Shown here in pieces: positions 49,203 through 59,777 of a stretch of DNA of 64,000 bases. Source of the stretch: Rhizobium gallicum bv. gallicum R602sp. GTDB taxonomy: Bacteria > Pseudomonadota > Alphaproteobacteria > Rhizobiales > Rhizobiaceae. Position 1 is the stretch's first letter. Every line of letters starts with the position of its first letter. A program made the position numbers and the translations under genes. The DNA is taken from positions 1,059,501 through 1,123,500 of the forward strand of contig NZ_CP006877.1 of assembly GCF_000816845.1 (NCBI RefSeq), given 5' to 3'. The notes beneath the pieces were generated by a model. The model ran no database searches, was not told the origin of the DNA, and was given only the letters and a program-made list of their open reading frames with translations.

Positions 49203-52200
49203 ATGTCTATCGAAGAAGATCTGCGCATCTCGAACGTCGACGGCGAAAGCGCGCCGCACGAATTTCTTTCGGATATTCGCGAAGCTTCATACGACGAAAC
49301 AAAGCCTGCCGAAGTCGAGCGTGTCGAGCTTGCCCAGGCGCAGAGCAGCGAACAAGCCCCGAAGACCGATCGCGTCGAGAATGTCGCGCCGGCACCTCAA
49401 AGTGGCAATCCCAACCAGGTTGTTCCGGACCAGAACAATGTTGCCCACCTTCCGGCCGGTGTTTCGCTCGACGACATCCGCATCGAGGGAAGCAACTTGG
49501 TGCTCGTCCAGGCAGACGGAACGGAAATCGTTATCGTCAACGGCGCCTTAAATGTCCCAACCTTCATGCTCGGCGACGTCGAGCTGCCGCGCGACACGGT
49601 CATCGCGGCGCTGAACGACAGCAACATCAACGTCGCCGCCGGCCCCGATGGCGGCGACACCGCAACCCCGGCAGCTCCGAGCTCCGGCGCCGAATTCCAG
49701 GATACGATCCAGCAGGATGGCGACGCCCCGCCCGAACTGGCGCAGCTATTGGCGGATACGCAGCAGCTCGACGCGGCCTCCGACAATGGCCCGGAACTGT
49801 TCGACGACGTCCCGGTAATCTCTGAGACGCAGCTTCTGACCCTGACCGAAACGGCAAACGGCGAGGGTGGCTTCGAAGAGCAGACCGTTACCGGCCAGTT
49901 CGGCTTCGATGGCGGAGAGGATGTCGGCGTCATCACCAGCATTGGCTTCGTCGGCACCACGAATATCGACGAAGAAGGCGGCACGGATGGCACGCCGAAT
50001 GGCCTGACCTCCGGTGGAAAGCCCGTCACCGTCACCGTTTCGGCCGATGGCCTGACGATCACCGGTACCGTCGAAGGCAGCGCAACGCCGATCTTCGTCC
50101 TCAAGGTCACCAACATCGAGGCCGGTGCCTTCACCTTCACGCAGTCCGGCCCGCTCGACCACCCGGATCTGGGCCAGACAGGTGCTGCCGACACGCTCCG
50201 GCTGCGGTTCAGCTACACCGTCACCGACAAGGACGGCGATTCCGCAACTGGCACTGCCTCGATCGATATAAACGACGACGGCCCGGGCATCGATCTCGGC
50301 GAAGGCACCGATAACAGCGCGGTCAATGAAGCGGGCCTTCTCGGCGGCGAGAGCGCTGCCATCACCGGCAGGATCTCCCTCGGCGTCGACTGGGGAGCCG
50401 ACCATGGCGTCCAACGCGACCTGACCTTCGACGCGCAGAGCGCACCCGAAGGCCTGACCTCGCATGGCGCAGCGATCCACTACGAAATCTCCGCAAACGG
50501 CCACACGCTGACGGCCTATACAGGCCCGGAGTCCGGCGAGGGTCGCATCGACGTCTTCGTCGTCAAGCTCGATCCTACCTCGGCGCACGGCAGCTACACC
50601 TTCCAGCTGTTGACCAGCATCGACCATCCGCAGGGTGAAACGCAGTCGCAAGACACGCAGATCGGCCTGTCGTTCGATGTGACCGCCAGCGACGCCGACG
50701 GCGATACCACGGCTAGCAGCTTCATGGTAACCATCAACGACGACGTGCCGAACGGCAACGATGCCGTGAACGAAGCCGTCATCAACGACGACCTGCAGGA
50801 GTTCTTCCCCGGCAATGCGGGCGGTGAAGGCGATGCAGGAACCGTCACCACCGTCAGCGGCGGCGCAGGCTCGCTGTTCACGCCAGGCGCCGACGGCTTC
50901 AAGAGCGTCGTGCTTGGCGAGCAGATGAGCTTCAGTGCCATCTTTAAGGGCGTCGACGGCTTTGCACACACGGAATCGGTCCAGTGGGGCGAACCTTCGA
51001 TCAAGGGGACGGACACGACGTTCACAGCCACCGGCGGCACCAGCGGCCAGACGGTTGCAACTCTGGTCGTCCATGCCGATGGCTCCTACGAATTCATTGC
51101 CAGCGCGCCGCTCGTTCATTCCGATAGCGGAACGGTCGAGGACGAGCTGTCCCTGACGGTCAACTACACCGTCACCGACGGCGACAACGATAGCGCAAAG
51201 GGTTCGCTTACCGTCACCATCAACGACGACGTCCCGGTCGCCAACATCGTCACGGCTGAAACCGTGCTGGACGACGAAGCTCAGACGACCTTTGCAGGCA
51301 ACAACGGCGGCAGCGGTGATGTTGCAGATGCCAAGTCGGTAACCGGTGCTGCAGGTGCATTGTTCACGGCTGGTGCCGACGGCGTCGCTTCCGTCGCCTT
51401 CACCACGCCCCAAGGCATCAAGGCCATCTACAATGTCGACGGCCATGGTGTTCAGGAAGCTCTCACCTACACGACGACCACCGGCGAAAACGGCGAAACC
51501 ATCCTGACGGCAACCGGCGCTGACAGCCATGCCGTCGTCTTCACCCTGACGGTCGGCGCTGACGGCAGCTACAAGTTCGATCTCTCCGCTCCGCTGGTGC
51601 ACCCGACCGTAGGCGCTTCCGAAGAAAACCTGCCGCTCACCATCGGCTTCACGACGACTGACGGCGACGGCGACACTGCGAGCGGCTCGCTGACGATCAA
51701 CGTCAACGACGACGTCCCGGTCGCCAACATCGTCACGGCTGAAACGGTGCTGGACGACGAAGCTCAGACGACCTTTGCAGGCAACAACGGCGGCAGCGGT
51801 GATGTTGCAGATGCCAAGTCGGTAACCGGTGCTGCAGGTGCATTGTTCACGGCTGGTGCCGACGGCGTCGCTTCCGTCGCCTTCACCACGCCCCAAGGCA
51901 TCAAGGCCATCTACAATGTCGACGGCCATGGTGTTCAGGAAGCTCTCACCTACACGACGACCACCGGCGAAAACGGCGAAACCATCCTGACGGCAACCGG
52001 CGCTGACAGCCATGCCGTCGTCTTCACCCTGACGGTCGGCGCTGACGGCAGCTACAAGTTCGATCTCTCCGCTCCGCTGGTGCACCCGACCGTAGGCGCT
52101 TCCGAAGAAAACCTGCCGCTCACCATCGGCTTCACGACGACCGACGGCGACGGCGACACTGCGAGCGGCTCGCTGACGATCAACGTCAACGACGACGTCC

Positions 52201-55200
52201 CGGTCCTTTCGGAAACGGTTGTCGGAGTTACTGCCGACGAAGGCGACATTTCCAATCTCCTCCTATCACAGGGCAACAGCCCCAATGACGGCACGGCGGA
52301 TGGTTCGTCTTCGGAGCCCTCGCTGTTTGGTCTCGGCGATGCGGCGACTGTCTCCGGATCGGTCGCCTCTACGGTTGCCTTCGGCGCCGACGGTGAGGCT
52401 CGAGTCGGCAGCTTCTCGTTTACTGCCGACGCCACCCAGACACTCTCCGCATTGCAGCTATCGTCGAAGGGCGGCGAACTGTCCTACACGATGATCGGCA
52501 ACATGGTCGTCGGCTATGTCAATACCGGCAGTGCGGGCTATAACCCGTTCACCGACCGTACGGTCCTGTCGCTGACGCTGAACAGCGACGGCAGCTTCAA
52601 GTTCCAGCAGTACGACCAGCTCGACCATGCACCGGGTGCCGGCAATGACCTGAAGTCTGCTGCAACGACGATCTCCGGCATCGACTTCGGCTCCGTCATC
52701 CAGGCGACCGACGGCGATGGCGACAGCGTCACGCTCGGCGGCAAGCTGGTCGTGACGATCACCGATGATCTGCCGACCGTTTCGATTTCTCTGACGGGCC
52801 GTACGGACACGCATGACGAAACCGGTGGCCTGAATGCCGGCAGTAACGATACCGGCGCGCTCTCCGCCTTCGCAGGCTTGGAAAGCGGCGAAAGCCTGCA
52901 TGCCTTGGGTTATGCCCGCAACGGCAACGCGATCGTCCACTACGGCTCGAGTGCCGGTGCGGACGAGCCGAAGAGCGTTTCGCTGACGCTTGACGTCACG
53001 AATGCCAATTCCGATCTGAAGACGGCCGCGGGCGAGGCAATCACGCTGACGGAAGAAAACGGTCTTGTCGTCGGCCGTGATGCCCATGGCGATGCCGTCT
53101 TCGCGATCAGCATCGACAGCTCTGGCCGCGTCAGCATCGCCCAGTATCAGGCAATCCAGCATCCGAACAGCGGCGACGTCAATGACTTGGTGAACCTTGC
53201 CGGTAAGATTTCCGCTGTTGTCACCGCGACCGACTTCGATGGCGATGTCGCAACCAGGTCGATCGGCATCGGCGGCAAGATCCAATTCCGCGACGACGCG
53301 CCGGTCCTGTCCGGTCCGGCGGTTTCCGTCACCGCCGATGAAGGCGACATCTTCAATGTCCTGTCGCAGGGCAACAGCCCCAATGACGGCACGGCGGATG
53401 GTTCGTCTTCTGCGTTCAATCTGTTGCCCCTGGGCTTTTCTGCAACGGTGACCGGCTCCGTCGCCTCGACGGTTGCCTTCGGCGCTGACGGGGCGGCTCA
53501 AGGCGGCGGCTTCTCGTTCACAGCCAATGTAGCCCAGACACTCTCCGCATTGCAGCTATCGTCGAAGGGCGGCGAACTGTCCTATGCGGTGACCGGCAAC
53601 ATGGTCATCGGCTATGTCAACATCGGCAGTGCGGGCTATAACCCGTTCATCGACCGTCCGGTCCTGTCGCTGACGCTGAACAGTGACGGCAGCTTCAAGT
53701 TCCAGCAGTACGACCAGCTCGACCATGCGTCGGGTGCCGGCAGTGACCTGAAGTCTGGTGCAACGACGATCTCCGGCATCGACTTCGGTTCCGTCATCCA
53801 GGCGACCGACCGCGACGGCGATAGCGTCACGCTCGGCGGCAAGCTGGTCGTGACGATTACCGACGATGCGCCGGAGGTTGGTTCGAACGCGAACGTACAG
53901 CTTGACGACGACGCGCTTGCGGGCGGCAATGCAGGCGGCAACGGCGACGTTTCACCGAACCTGGCGAATGTCTCCGGCATCCTGGCACATTCCTATGGTA
54001 CGGACGGTGCAGGCACGGTACTCTTGACGGGAGCCGGCCTTGCGTCGAGCGCCGCGAGCGAAGGTGCCTTTTCGCAGACGGTGAGCGCCGACGGGCTGAC
54101 CATCGTCATCCATCAGGTCCAGCATGGGGTCTCCGTCGATGTCCTGACCGTGACGCTGACGAACGCCAGCTCCGGCGCCTATACGTTGACGCAGAACCAC
54201 GCGATCCAGCATGCGGCTGGAAACGGCGAGAACAACCAGGGCTTCACGATTGACTACCAGGTCACCGACGGCGACGGTGACGCCGCCACTGGCTCGCTCA
54301 CCGTCTCCGTCAATGACGACACCCCAGTCTCCACCGGCACGATCATCAACGTGTCGACCGACGAAGTTTCCTCGATCACCGGCAGCCTCGAGACATTGGT
54401 CTCGCCCGGCGCCGATGGGATCGGACGGTATGGCGTCGAACTGACCAATCTGTCTTCGATCCTGACTTCACTGAGCTCGAATGGCGTCGCACTCACTTAT
54501 ACGGTCGTCGACAACAGCTTGATCGCCAAGGCCGGTTCGGCCCTGATATTCACTTTCGCCGTCAATGCTGAGACGGGGGCCTACACCTTCACGCAGAACG
54601 GTGCGCTCGACAATATCGACAGACTGTTGATCAACGGCAACGTGATCACCCCAGCCACGGCGCTCGACGCGCCCGGTTCCCATTTCGCACTTGCAGATGT
54701 CGGGGGTAACAACCTCGCCTTCGAAGGCCGGATGGGCGATGGCGACGCAATCATCCGCGTCACCAACGACAGCAACACGAACCAGACCTGGACCCTCGAC
54801 AACCACGGCGTAGGTACGGACTATGTCCTTAACATTCCAGCGCATACGACCTGGTATGTGAATGTCGGCAATGTCGCCAACAATACGCAGTTCGATCTGG
54901 ACGGAAGTGGCGCTCCGAACGGCGTTACCGTGGTCAACAACGGCCATGGTGGCAATATTGTCGCCATCGATGGTGATACGTCCTTGGCCCTCGACCTGTC
55001 GTCGGCGGTGACGGTGACCGACGGGGACGGTGACAGCGTCGCGCTCAGCGGCCAGCTTATCGTCACTATCAGTGACGACGTGCCGGTTGCCACCGGTACG
55101 GCTCAGACGCTTACCCTCTCAGAAACAGGTCTTCCGGTCGTCGATTTCGCCAGCCTGAACATCAACATCGGCGCCGATAGCAAGAACACCCATGTGGAGA

Positions 55201-58200
55201 TCGGCACAGATAGCAACGGGCTGCCGATCATCAATGCCGGCCTCACCTCCGACGGCGTGGCGCTGCAGTATATCGTCCGTGAGACGAATGGCGTCGATCA
55301 GGAAATCGTTGCGTTTAAGGCCGGCGATACTCCTGACAATCCGGTCTTCATCGTCAGTGTCCTGCATCCCGGCAGCTTCGCGACGACGCTCTTTCAGAAC
55401 CTCGATCACGCCGCCGGCAGCGACAGTCTCTCGCTGAACCTCGTGGCGCGCGTCTTCGACGGCGATGGCGACTATGTCGATCAGCCCTTCGCCATCAATG
55501 TTGCAGACAGCGTTCCGACGCTGGTTGCAAACACGACGGTTTCCGGCAATGTCGTGGAAGGCGGCCCGACCCTCGAGACGCACAGCTTCGCGTCGGGTAC
55601 GGTCAATCTTGCCATCCCGGACGTCAGCACGATCAGCTCGACCATCACGGCGCCAGCCGGCGGAACGATTCACGACGTCAACGTGTCAATCAATCTCACT
55701 CACACCTTCATGGCGGACCTTGAGATTACGCTCATTGCCCCGGATGGCACCAGGGTTCGGTTGGTTGACGACAATGGCGGAAGTGGCGACCCGAACGGCA
55801 CCATCAAGTTCGACGACGAAGCTGCAAGCTCCTTTACCTCTGCCATCCAACCATACGTCGGCACATGGCGTCCGGCGATCGACCAGCTTTCCCTGCTCGA
55901 CGGTAAGAGCATGGCGGGAACCTGGACGCTGGAAATCCGGGATGATCTGGGGGCCGATGTAGGCACGCTGCGCAACTGGACGCTCGAGATTGAGTCCGGC
56001 CACGACGTATCGTCTGACACTATCGATCTTTCCTCGCTGGTTTCCGTTGGTGCTGACGGCGCTGCGGTATTCGCACTGAAGACCATCGCAACCGCGGAAA
56101 ATCTCGGTACGGTTACGGCCGGTGGCCAGCAGGTGAAGGTGGTTTCTGACGGCACCACGCTCACCGGCTATGCCGAAGGCACGCCCGGAACGCCGCTCTT
56201 CACCCTGACGGTCTCCGCGAACGGCACAGCCACCTTCGTGCTGCACGGCGAATTCGATCACGCCGCCGGCAGCGACAAGCTGGCGCTCGATCTCGGTGCC
56301 TATGTTCAGGCGCTCGACAGCGATCATGATGCCGTGACACTCGGCGTCGGCCAGTTCGTCGTCAACGTCGCTGACAGCCTTCCGACGGCAACTGACGTGG
56401 CCGCGGCCATGTCGGAGAACGAGAGCAAGAGCATCACGCTCACCGAAGGTACTCACTTCTCCTTCAGTGCTGATGAGAACGGCGCTGCCCTGTCCATCGG
56501 CACGCCGAGCTACACCGGAGTGCCGGCCGGTCTCACGCTGGGCATGCCGTCGATCACGCTCGGCGCCGATGGCCGGACCATCTCGATCGTACCCGGCACG
56601 GCATTCGACGGCCTGGCGGCAGGCGAAATCGCGGTCCTTCACATCCCCTTCACGGTCACGGACGGCGATCATGACTCGGTTACGAAGGATATCGCCGTCA
56701 CGATCACCGGCGCGAATGATGCAGCAGACATCGGCGCGCCGACGGTTTCGGCGGTGACGGAAGATACGGGCGTGGTCGGCGGTCTCTTAAAAGCGACGGG
56801 CACGCTCTCAGTGAGCGACGCCGACCATGACCAATCGTCGTTCCAGACGGCGGTGACGAGCGGGGCAGGCAATCTCGGCACTTTGATTCTGGGAGCGAAC
56901 GGCAACTACACCTATTCGGTGTCGAATGAAGCCGTTCAGTACCTGCAGGACGGTGAGCAGAGGACGGAAACCTTCACGATCAAGTCGGCCGACGGCACGG
57001 CGGAGGATGTCAGCTTCACGATCAACGGCGCCAATGACGCGGCGGTGATTGGTACGCCGACGGTTTTTGCGGTGACGGAAGACGTCGGCGTGAACGGCGG
57101 CTTCCTAGAAGCCACCGGCACGATCGCGGTAAACGATACCGACCACGATCAGTCGTTGTTCCAGACGGCGGTGACAAGTGCTGCAGGCAATCTCGGCACC
57201 TTGGTTCTGGATGTGAGCGGCAACTACACCTACTCGGTGTCGAATGCGGCGGTTCAGTATCTACAGGGCGGTGAGCAGAGGACCGAAACTTTCACGATCA
57301 AGTCTGCCGACGGCACGGTGAAAGATGTCAGCTTTATCATCAACGGCATGAATGACGCGCCGGTGATCACGTCGGGCGCGACCGGAAGCGAAGCCGAAAA
57401 CAGCCCGGCCACAAATGTCGTCTACCAGATCGTCGCGTCCGATGCTGATGCGGGCGCCAATCTGACCTACTCGCTTACAGGATCCGACGCGGACAAGTTC
57501 AATGTTTCAGCAACCGGTGCGGTGACCTTCAAGACCTCGCCGAACTTCGAGGCTCCGACAGATGCCGGCGGCAACAATGTCTACGACATCATCGTGCATG
57601 CCAACGATGGGGCCGCCGATACGACAAAGGCGGTCGCGATTACGGTCACGAACGTCGCGGAAGGTTCCCCGCTATCCGTCAACGAGGCAGCCAGCCTGAC
57701 CGGACGGTATGCGTTCGCTGACGACAACGGCTCGCCGAACAGGGTCAACTACAATGTTGCGAGCCTGTTCAGCGGAGGGGCGGGGACGGTCAGCCACAGC
57801 TTCGAAAAAGTCTATTCCACGGGCTCCGATGATTGGCTTTCCCACAGCGGCAGCACTGTCACGGGCAATCCAAGCACCGTTGACTTCTGGGATTGGGATG
57901 GCGATGCCGGTCTTTACATCTACCGGGTGACTGCCGCGGACTCCCAGCTCAGCCAGCAGTCGACCTATGTTGCTTTCAGCGCGATCGAGGAGTGGGGCAC
58001 CACCTATTCCATCACCAACAATGGCAACGGAAATGAGAACGGATTGAGTTGGATCAATACGTTTAATGTCGACGGCGATCTGATTTTCATTAACAGCAAT
58101 CTCAATGGCGCGCTGAATGCAGGTGGAGGTCACGACGTGGTGATCGGCTCCGGCAATGCCGAGACGGTAAACGGCGGCTCCGGTAATGATGCACTGTATG

Positions 58201-58709
58201 GGATGGGCGGCGGCGACACGCTAAATGGCGGCTATTCCACAGACTTCATTGACGGTGGAGACGGAAATGACAGTCTCTACGGCGAAAATGGAAATGATGT
58301 TCTGCTCGGCGGAGCCGGCAACGATATCCTCGTCGGCGGCGACGGTGACGACATCCTTGTCGGCGGCTCTGGCCTCAATACGATGACCGGCGGCGGCGGC
58401 AGCGACACCTTCGTCATCGATGCAGCCGCCTTGAAGGAAGTAAGCCTCGTTGACGTCATCACGGACTTCAAGAACAGCCAGGGTGACACGCTTGACGTTT
58501 CCAACCTCCTCAACTCGCTCCTCGGTCACGAGGCGAATGAGGCGGAGGCGCTTGCGAACGTCAAGGGCACGGTTGCCGGAGGCAATACGACGATCAGCGT
58601 CAATGACAACGGCACCTGGCACGATGTCGCGGTGCTTCAGAACTACGCGTCGACGGTGAAGATCATCTACGATGACGATCATCACTCGAGCACGACGCCG
58701 GTCGCTTGA
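49203..58709 (+). CDS. Giant secreted RTX protein / adhesin with T1SS-143-type repeats, P domain, VCBS repeats and RTX nonapeptides
   Basis: A 3,168-residue, acidic, Gly/Asp/Thr-rich protein with no Sec signal. An N-terminal region (1-200) is followed by tandem beta-sandwich modules of the T1SS-143/DUF5801 type, ending in calcium-like DGDGD(T/S)...NDD(V/A)P linkers. Two 161-residue modules (about 679-1000) are identical in protein. A second duplicated module is at about 1000-1196 and 1366-1556. A proprotein-convertase P domain lies near 2105-2266, two VCBS-like repeats at about 2505-2720, then a cadherin-like part. RTX nonapeptides (GGDGNDSLY type) occupy about 2977-3066. The end has the fold ([20 protein letters not shown]) expected of a type I secretion signal. 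A large surface or biofilm adhesin is likely. The start at [10 protein letters not shown] is chosen over an in-frame upstream one. Confidence 0.88.
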   Translation: MSIEEDLRISNVDGESAPHEFLSDIREASYDETKPAEVERVELAQAQSSEQAPKTDRVENVAPAPQSGNPNQVVPDQNNVAHLPAGVSLDDIRIEGSNLVLVQADGTEIVIVNGALNVPTFMLGDVELPRDTVIAALNDSNINVAAGPDGGDTATPAAPSSGAEFQDTIQQDGDAPPELAQLLADTQQLDAASDNGPELFDDVPVISETQLLTLTETANGEGGFEEQTVTGQFGFDGGEDVGVITSIGFVGTTNIDEEGGTDGTPNGLTSGGKPVTVTVSADGLTITGTVEGSATPIFVLKVTNIEAGAFTFTQSGPLDHPDLGQTGAADTLRLRFSYTVTDKDGDSATGTASIDINDDGPGIDLGEGTDNSAVNEAGLLGGESAAITGRISLGVDWGADHGVQRDLTFDAQSAPEGLTSHGAAIHYEISANGHTLTAYTGPESGEGRIDVFVVKLDPTSAHGSYTFQLLTSIDHPQGETQSQDTQIGLSFDVTASDADGDTTASSFMVTINDDVPNGNDAVNEAVINDDLQEFFPGNAGGEGDAGTVTTVSGGAGSLFTPGADGFKSVVLGEQMSFSAIFKGVDGFAHTESVQWGEPSIKGTDTTFTATGGTSGQTVATLVVHADGSYEFIASAPLVHSDSGTVEDELSLTVNYTVTDGDNDSAKGSLTVTINDDVPVANIVTAETVLDDEAQTTFAGNNGGSGDVADAKSVTGAAGALFTAGADGVASVAFTTPQGIKAIYNVDGHGVQEALTYTTTTGENGETILTATGADSHAVVFTLTVGADGSYKFDLSAPLVHPTVGASEENLPLTIGFTTTDGDGDTASGSLTINVNDDVPVANIVTAETVLDDEAQTTFAGNNGGSGDVADAKSVTGAAGALFTAGADGVASVAFTTPQGIKAIYNVDGHGVQEALTYTTTTGENGETILTATGADSHAVVFTLTVGADGSYKFDLSAPLVHPTVGASEENLPLTIGFTTTDGDGDTASGSLTINVNDDVPVLSETVVGVTADEGDISNLLLSQGNSPNDGTADGSSSEPSLFGLGDAATVSGSVASTVAFGADGEARVGSFSFTADATQTLSALQLSSKGGELSYTMIGNMVVGYVNTGSAGYNPFTDRTVLSLTLNSDGSFKFQQYDQLDHAPGAGNDLKSAATTISGIDFGSVIQATDGDGDSVTLGGKLVVTITDDLPTVSISLTGRTDTHDETGGLNAGSNDTGALSAFAGLESGESLHALGYARNGNAIVHYGSSAGADEPKSVSLTLDVTNANSDLKTAAGEAITLTEENGLVVGRDAHGDAVFAISIDSSGRVSIAQYQAIQHPNSGDVNDLVNLAGKISAVVTATDFDGDVATRSIGIGGKIQFRDDAPVLSGPAVSVTADEGDIFNVLSQGNSPNDGTADGSSSAFNLLPLGFSATVTGSVASTVAFGADGAAQGGGFSFTANVAQTLSALQLSSKGGELSYAVTGNMVIGYVNIGSAGYNPFIDRPVLSLTLNSDGSFKFQQYDQLDHASGAGSDLKSGATTISGIDFGSVIQATDRDGDSVTLGGKLVVTITDDAPEVGSNANVQLDDDALAGGNAGGNGDVSPNLANVSGILAHSYGTDGAGTVLLTGAGLASSAASEGAFSQTVSADGLTIVIHQVQHGVSVDVLTVTLTNASSGAYTLTQNHAIQHAAGNGENNQGFTIDYQVTDGDGDAATGSLTVSVNDDTPVSTGTIINVSTDEVSSITGSLETLVSPGADGIGRYGVELTNLSSILTSLSSNGVALTYTVVDNSLIAKAGSALIFTFAVNAETGAYTFTQNGALDNIDRLLINGNVITPATALDAPGSHFALADVGGNNLAFEGRMGDGDAIIRVTNDSNTNQTWTLDNHGVGTDYVLNIPAHTTWYVNVGNVANNTQFDLDGSGAPNGVTVVNNGHGGNIVAIDGDTSLALDLSSAVTVTDGDGDSVALSGQLIVTISDDVPVATGTAQTLTLSETGLPVVDFASLNINIGADSKNTHVEIGTDSNGLPIINAGLTSDGVALQYIVRETNGVDQEIVAFKAGDTPDNPVFIVSVLHPGSFATTLFQNLDHAAGSDSLSLNLVARVFDGDGDYVDQPFAINVADSVPTLVANTTVSGNVVEGGPTLETHSFASGTVNLAIPDVSTISSTITAPAGGTIHDVNVSINLTHTFMADLEITLIAPDGTRVRLVDDNGGSGDPNGTIKFDDEAASSFTSAIQPYVGTWRPAIDQLSLLDGKSMAGTWTLEIRDDLGADVGTLRNWTLEIESGHDVSSDTIDLSSLVSVGADGAAVFALKTIATAENLGTVTAGGQQVKVVSDGTTLTGYAEGTPGTPLFTLTVSANGTATFVLHGEFDHAAGSDKLALDLGAYVQALDSDHDAVTLGVGQFVVNVADSLPTATDVAAAMSENESKSITLTEGTHFSFSADENGAALSIGTPSYTGVPAGLTLGMPSITLGADGRTISIVPGTAFDGLAAGEIAVLHIPFTVTDGDHDSVTKDIAVTITGANDAADIGAPTVSAVTEDTGVVGGLLKATGTLSVSDADHDQSSFQTAVTSGAGNLGTLILGANGNYTYSVSNEAVQYLQDGEQRTETFTIKSADGTAEDVSFTINGANDAAVIGTPTVFAVTEDVGVNGGFLEATGTIAVNDTDHDQSLFQTAVTSAAGNLGTLVLDVSGNYTYSVSNAAVQYLQGGEQRTETFTIKSADGTVKDVSFIINGMNDAPVITSGATGSEAENSPATNVVYQIVASDADAGANLTYSLTGSDADKFNVSATGAVTFKTSPNFEAPTDAGGNNVYDIIVHANDGAADTTKAVAITVTNVAEGSPLSVNEAASLTGRYAFADDNGSPNRVNYNVASLFSGGAGTVSHSFEKVYSTGSDDWLSHSGSTVTGNPSTVDFWDWDGDAGLYIYRVTAADSQLSQQSTYVAFSAIEEWGTTYSITNNGNGNENGLSWINTFNVDGDLIFINSNLNGALNAGGGHDVVIGSGNAETVNGGSGNDALYGMGGGDTLNGGYSTDFIDGGDGNDSLYGENGNDVLLGGAGNDILVGGDGDDILVGGSGLNTMTGGGGSDTFVIDAAALKEVSLVDVITDFKNSQGDTLDVSNLLNSLLGHEANEAEALANVKGTVAGGNTTISVNDNGTWHDVAVLQNYASTVKIIYDDDHHSSTTPVA
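51238..51720 (+). repeat. 483-bp tandem repeat in the adhesin gene, copy 1
   Basis: It encodes 161 residues starting at [13 protein letters not shown]. Comparison by eye with copy 2 shows only two base differences, both silent (Thr codons), so the two copies specify identical protein. Confidence 0.9.
51721..52203 (+). repeat. 483-bp tandem repeat in the adhesin gene, copy 2
   Basis: Directly adjacent to copy 1 and in frame. It ends where the next module ([14 protein letters not shown]) begins. Confidence 0.9.
52204..52790 (+). repeat. Second duplicated adhesin module, copy A
   Basis: It encodes a module with [34 protein letters not shown] and [12 protein letters not shown] segments that recur about 1.1 kb downstream with some divergence. 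Confidence 0.8.
53305..53873 (+). repeat. Second duplicated adhesin module, copy B
   Basis: A diverged copy of 52204-52790. The C-terminal parts ([17 protein letters not shown] onward) are almost unchanged, while the N-terminal parts differ more ([15 protein letters not shown] versus [15 protein letters not shown]). Confidence 0.8.
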
Positions 58710-58745
58710 CCGGCTCGCGTTTCGGTCTTGGAAGAGTTGAACCTG

Positions 58746-58769
58746 GAAAAGGCGCTTCGGCGCCTTTTC
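58746..58769. terminator. Bidirectional terminator between the adhesin gene and the GGDEF gene
   Basis: A perfect 10-bp stem GAAAAGGCGC/GCGCCTTTTC with TTCG loop, and T-rich on either exit (TTTTCTTC on plus, TTTTCC on minus). It lies between two convergent genes. Confidence 0.88.
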
Positions 58770-58776
58770 TTCTACC

Positions 58777-59538
58777 TCACGCCGTGGGCAGCCTGGCAAT
58801 CACGATCGGCTCGCCATCCTCGGTCGCGCTCTCGAACGCAACCTCATCTGCAAGTTGCCGGATCCGGTTGAAGTCTTCCGGCCCCTCGAAGAGGGCGCCA
58901 CCGAGCTTGATCTGGAGGTCAAGCGGCGCTTCCTCGGTCTCGAAGGCGGCCTGCGAGACGCGCCTGCGGATGCGGGCGCCGATGTCCTGGGCGTTTTCGG
59001 GGGTAGCGCCGGGCAGGAAGATGCCGAGCTCGTTGGACGCGAGCCGGGCGACGAGGTCGCCGCTTCTGACCGAACTCTTGATGATGTCGGCCAGCGATAG
59101 CATCACCGTGTCGGCCCATTGCGGGCCGTAGCGGCGGCTGATTGCGTCGAGCGTCTCGATGACGACGGCGATCATGATGCCGCCGGTATCGGTCGCGATC
59201 TTCCGGCGGCGGTCGGAATAATTCTGCATCGCAGCGGCAAAGGCGGTGCCGTTGAGCGCATTCGTCACCGGATCATGCCGGGTGGCGTGGTTCATCTTGG
59301 CGCGCAGCGCCGCAAGCTCCGACTTTTGCAGCTGCAGCGCCAGGAGCAGCGGAAATGCAACAAGAAACGAAATTGGAGGGATGCTCACAAATCCTACCAA
59401 AAATGGTTTATCCGGGATTAGAAGGTTTAAGATAAGTAAAAGACCGAGCGATCCTGCCGTGCAGCATGATGCGCCGATCGCGGCGCGAAACAAGGCGGGT
59501 TTTACTGTGGCTGGGGAGTAACGGTTAATAAAAATCAT
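58777..59538 (-). CDS. Membrane GGDEF-domain protein with a degenerate active site
   Basis: A 253-residue protein. Two N-terminal hydrophobic segments (about 20-45 and 48-70) anchor it. A GGDEF-type domain follows: HDPVTNALNGTAFAAAMQ opens it, and the site of the GGDEF loop reads LASNELGIFLP, so the signature is lost (SNEL-like). Cyclase activity is therefore unlikely; it may bind GTP or c-di-GMP or act as a partner protein. It is convergent with the adhesin gene and divergent from the tolC-like gene, which places it inside the secretion locus. Confidence 0.78.
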   Translation of the reverse strand: MIFINRYSPATVKPALFRAAIGASCCTAGSLGLLLILNLLIPDKPFLVGFVSIPPISFLVAFPLLLALQLQKSELAALRAKMNHATRHDPVTNALNGTAFAAAMQNYSDRRRKIATDTGGIMIAVVIETLDAISRRYGPQWADTVMLSLADIIKSSVRSGDLVARLASNELGIFLPGATPENAQDIGARIRRRVSQAAFETEEAPLDLQIKLGGALFEGPEDFNRIRQLADEVAFESATEDGEPIVIARLPTA

Positions 59539-59777
59539 GGGGTCGGATTACTCACTAGGGATGAGTGTCAAGCTAACCGTGAGCACAACAAGTACCGGTT
59601 AAAAAATCCTGTAAAATTGTTGCTTTAGGGGTGGAAACCTCATGAGTTAACTGTCTTCGCAGGAAGGTGGCTAGGGCTGTTGGAGTGTTGATAACTTAAT
59701 GCTACTGACTTATCCGAGAAGAAATTTCGGTATATGGGGTAGCCGGGGCTAATCACAGGTGATGAGGGGCATCAAAC

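Noticed and set aside
49746..52085. 779-codon minus-strand frame opposite the adhesin
   Set aside because: Antisense to the repeat modules; its internal repeats merely mirror the adhesin repeats.
51238..52203. CRISPR or satellite-like array
   Set aside because: Only two 483-bp units, in frame inside a coding region, without spacers.
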